64,000 nt of DNA from Sclerodactyla briareus (Eukaryota; Echinodermata; Holothuroidea; Dendrochirotida; Sclerodactylidae). Positions 62,664 through 64,000 of the stretch are shown here, in pieces (within the stretch, counting starts at the first letter, position 1; each line of letters opens with the position of its first letter). The notes under the pieces are model-generated. The model did not search any database. It worked only from the letters and a program-made list of their open reading frames with translations, and was not told the DNA's origin. The stretch covers positions 62,001 through 126,000 of the forward strand of contig JAODTK010000976.1 of NCBI GenBank assembly GCA_026419785.1, given 5' to 3'. A program made the translations under genes and the position numbers.

Positions 62664-63866
62664 TGTCTGATATGCCCCTTACATCTGATATCTGGGTATA
62701 GAGTCAGGTGTAACCATGGTTAGGCATAGCATACAAGCAATTCTGAAAATTTGGGATCCTCAGATCACTGAGAGTCCTTCCTCGCTGCTAAAGGATATTA
62801 AATTATTTTCTTTTCAATTTTTGCATCTGTATGCATTTCATAGACCAAATTTGAAAGAGAAGGGAGGGGGGGGGGATGGAGCGAGTGGCTGAAGAGGACC
62901 TGGGGGGGGGGGGAGATGTCTCCTCCCCCAACTGCCACTGTTGGAGAAGTTTACCTGTTAGTCTGGCAGGTCCTTGCCTAAGCAAGTTCAATGTCTCAAG
63001 TCTTGGATTTGGTAATAGTCTATAACACCAGTCTATTTTCAGAATAGCACACCTAGGGGAAGTGGAAGAAGAATGGTTGTTTACCAATTCCTGCCATGGA
63101 AGGCAGTAGCAGTTCTGGAGACTTTTCCCCCCCTTTTTTTTGGGGGGGGGGGGAGGGGGGGGAATGTTGAACTTACTTTGTAATGACTTAATTGTCTCCT
63201 TTACACAAATGGACTGAAATCTACTACTGAAAACTCTTAACACCACCCCCTTACAGGCTTACTCTCACTGCATGATCCACTCTGAAATTTACCTCAAAGG
63301 GTTTTCATCAGCCTGCTCCTGTTCGTCAGAGTTATGAGAAAGTCTCGCAAAAGAAGTCATATTTATGTATCTTGAACCTGCTTAAGCTGACTTACCAAGT
63401 GTATGTCCGATGTGGATTATAAGAAGGATCTTACTTGTAGCAAGATGTGATCATTCAAGCAGAAAACCACAATTGGCTGGCAGGGATCACATGAGGACAT
63501 ATTGAGGTATTCAAGCCTCAAAAGAGCATTTAGTGTTTCATGAACAATTTTTCTTCTGGGGGGGGGGGTGTGATTAGAGGAACTTGTGGTGGCTGAAGCC
63601 CCTCTATCACCCCAATGCAGACGTGCTGTATATTATAGTGAGGATCACAATCATTGAACTATTACTGTGTTTGTCAAAAGTCAGAAAGCTCAACTTGCAC
63701 TTCTTCAGCCACTTACAGTACCAGAAACTTATAGCTGGTGTCTGCAAGTAATCTTCTAGCAATTCACTCCACTAAACTGACAGTAACTAATAAACCAACA
63801 AGAACAGGTGGGAAAATCTAATAGTTTATATACCCTCCTAGGGATGACCTATACTACCCCCTGAAT
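62664..63866 (+). repeat. 1.2-kb long direct repeat, copy 2
   Basis: This is the collinear partner of 52019-53222, separated from it by about 10.6 kb. It carries additional G runs (62863-62875, 62900-62914, 63141-63161). It ends against the block matching 56722-56830. Confidence 0.85.
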
Positions 63867-63871
63867 CCATA

Positions 63872-64000
63872 CTGAACAATCAGTCAGACATGCCTTGTAC
63901 TGGCAAACTTGTAAACTACTGATCTTATGACTGGCGCTCTACGGGCTTGAGCTAGTCCATGCACTGAAGCACCTTGCACAACATTGTAGTAGCTTCCATT
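63872..64000 (+). repeat. Partner of the 56722-56830 block, cut by window end
   Basis: ACTGGCAAACTTGTAAAC ... GAGCTAGTCCATGCACTGAA and AGCACCTTGCACAACATTGT follow only five bases after copy 2 of the 1.2-kb repeat. Confidence 0.8.

Noticed and set aside
1-64000. CRISPR array, rRNA operon or bacterial gene cluster
   Set aside because: The regular repeats found are minisatellites without unique spacers, and no rRNA or compact operon sequence was seen.

Overview
This is animal nuclear DNA: gene-poor, rich in old repeats, with short exons separated by introns of many kilobases. I saw no bacterial operons, rRNA, credible tRNA or CRISPR array. The repeat style suggests a marine invertebrate: (CTGT)n-headed elements with ~300-bp tandem cores, AGGTCA-rich monomers, hAT-type miniature transposons, TAGGCCTA words and long G or C runs. 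An echinoderm or hemichordate is my guess; the phylum cannot be fixed from this sequence. Related repeat copies differ by many single-base insertions and deletions, and the one recognisable gene has broken frames between good splice sites, so part of the disorder may be long-read error.

Layout. 0-14 kb: no gene recognised; one Helentron/HINE-like element (2.26-3.24 kb), a degenerate (ACGA)-rich repeat trio (5.2-7.0 kb) and a palindromic GACTCG microsatellite (7.59-7.70 kb). 14.1-16.2 kb, minus strand: a cluster of coding-like blocks with plausible splice sites, product not recognised. 16.9-22.0 kb: satellite-like array and two more elements of the 2.26-kb family. 22-25 kb: dispersed repeats and two sense/antisense pairs of a 16-bp minisatellite. 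27.04-42.10 kb, plus strand: two exons that I assign to RBIS (C8orf59), a small ribosome-biogenesis protein, separated by a 14.8-kb intron full of repeats. These include a miniature element containing a 57-G run and a hAT-like element with a target-site duplication. 43.8-45.4 kb: two copies of a palindrome-headed repeat carrying RFX X-box-like palindromes. 50.0-50.5 kb and 53.8-54.2 kb: minisatellites. 52.0-53.2 kb recurs at 62.7-63.9 kb. A hAT MITE with perfect 8-bp target duplications lies at 54.73-54.88 kb. A candidate terminal coding exon of unknown parentage lies at 56.96-57.11 kb.

The best-supported results are RBIS, the two hAT insertions and the palindrome-headed, microsatellite-bearing repeat families. 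No defence, biosynthetic or other multi-gene system is visible. Coding calls rest on reading translations by eye and need a protein search.
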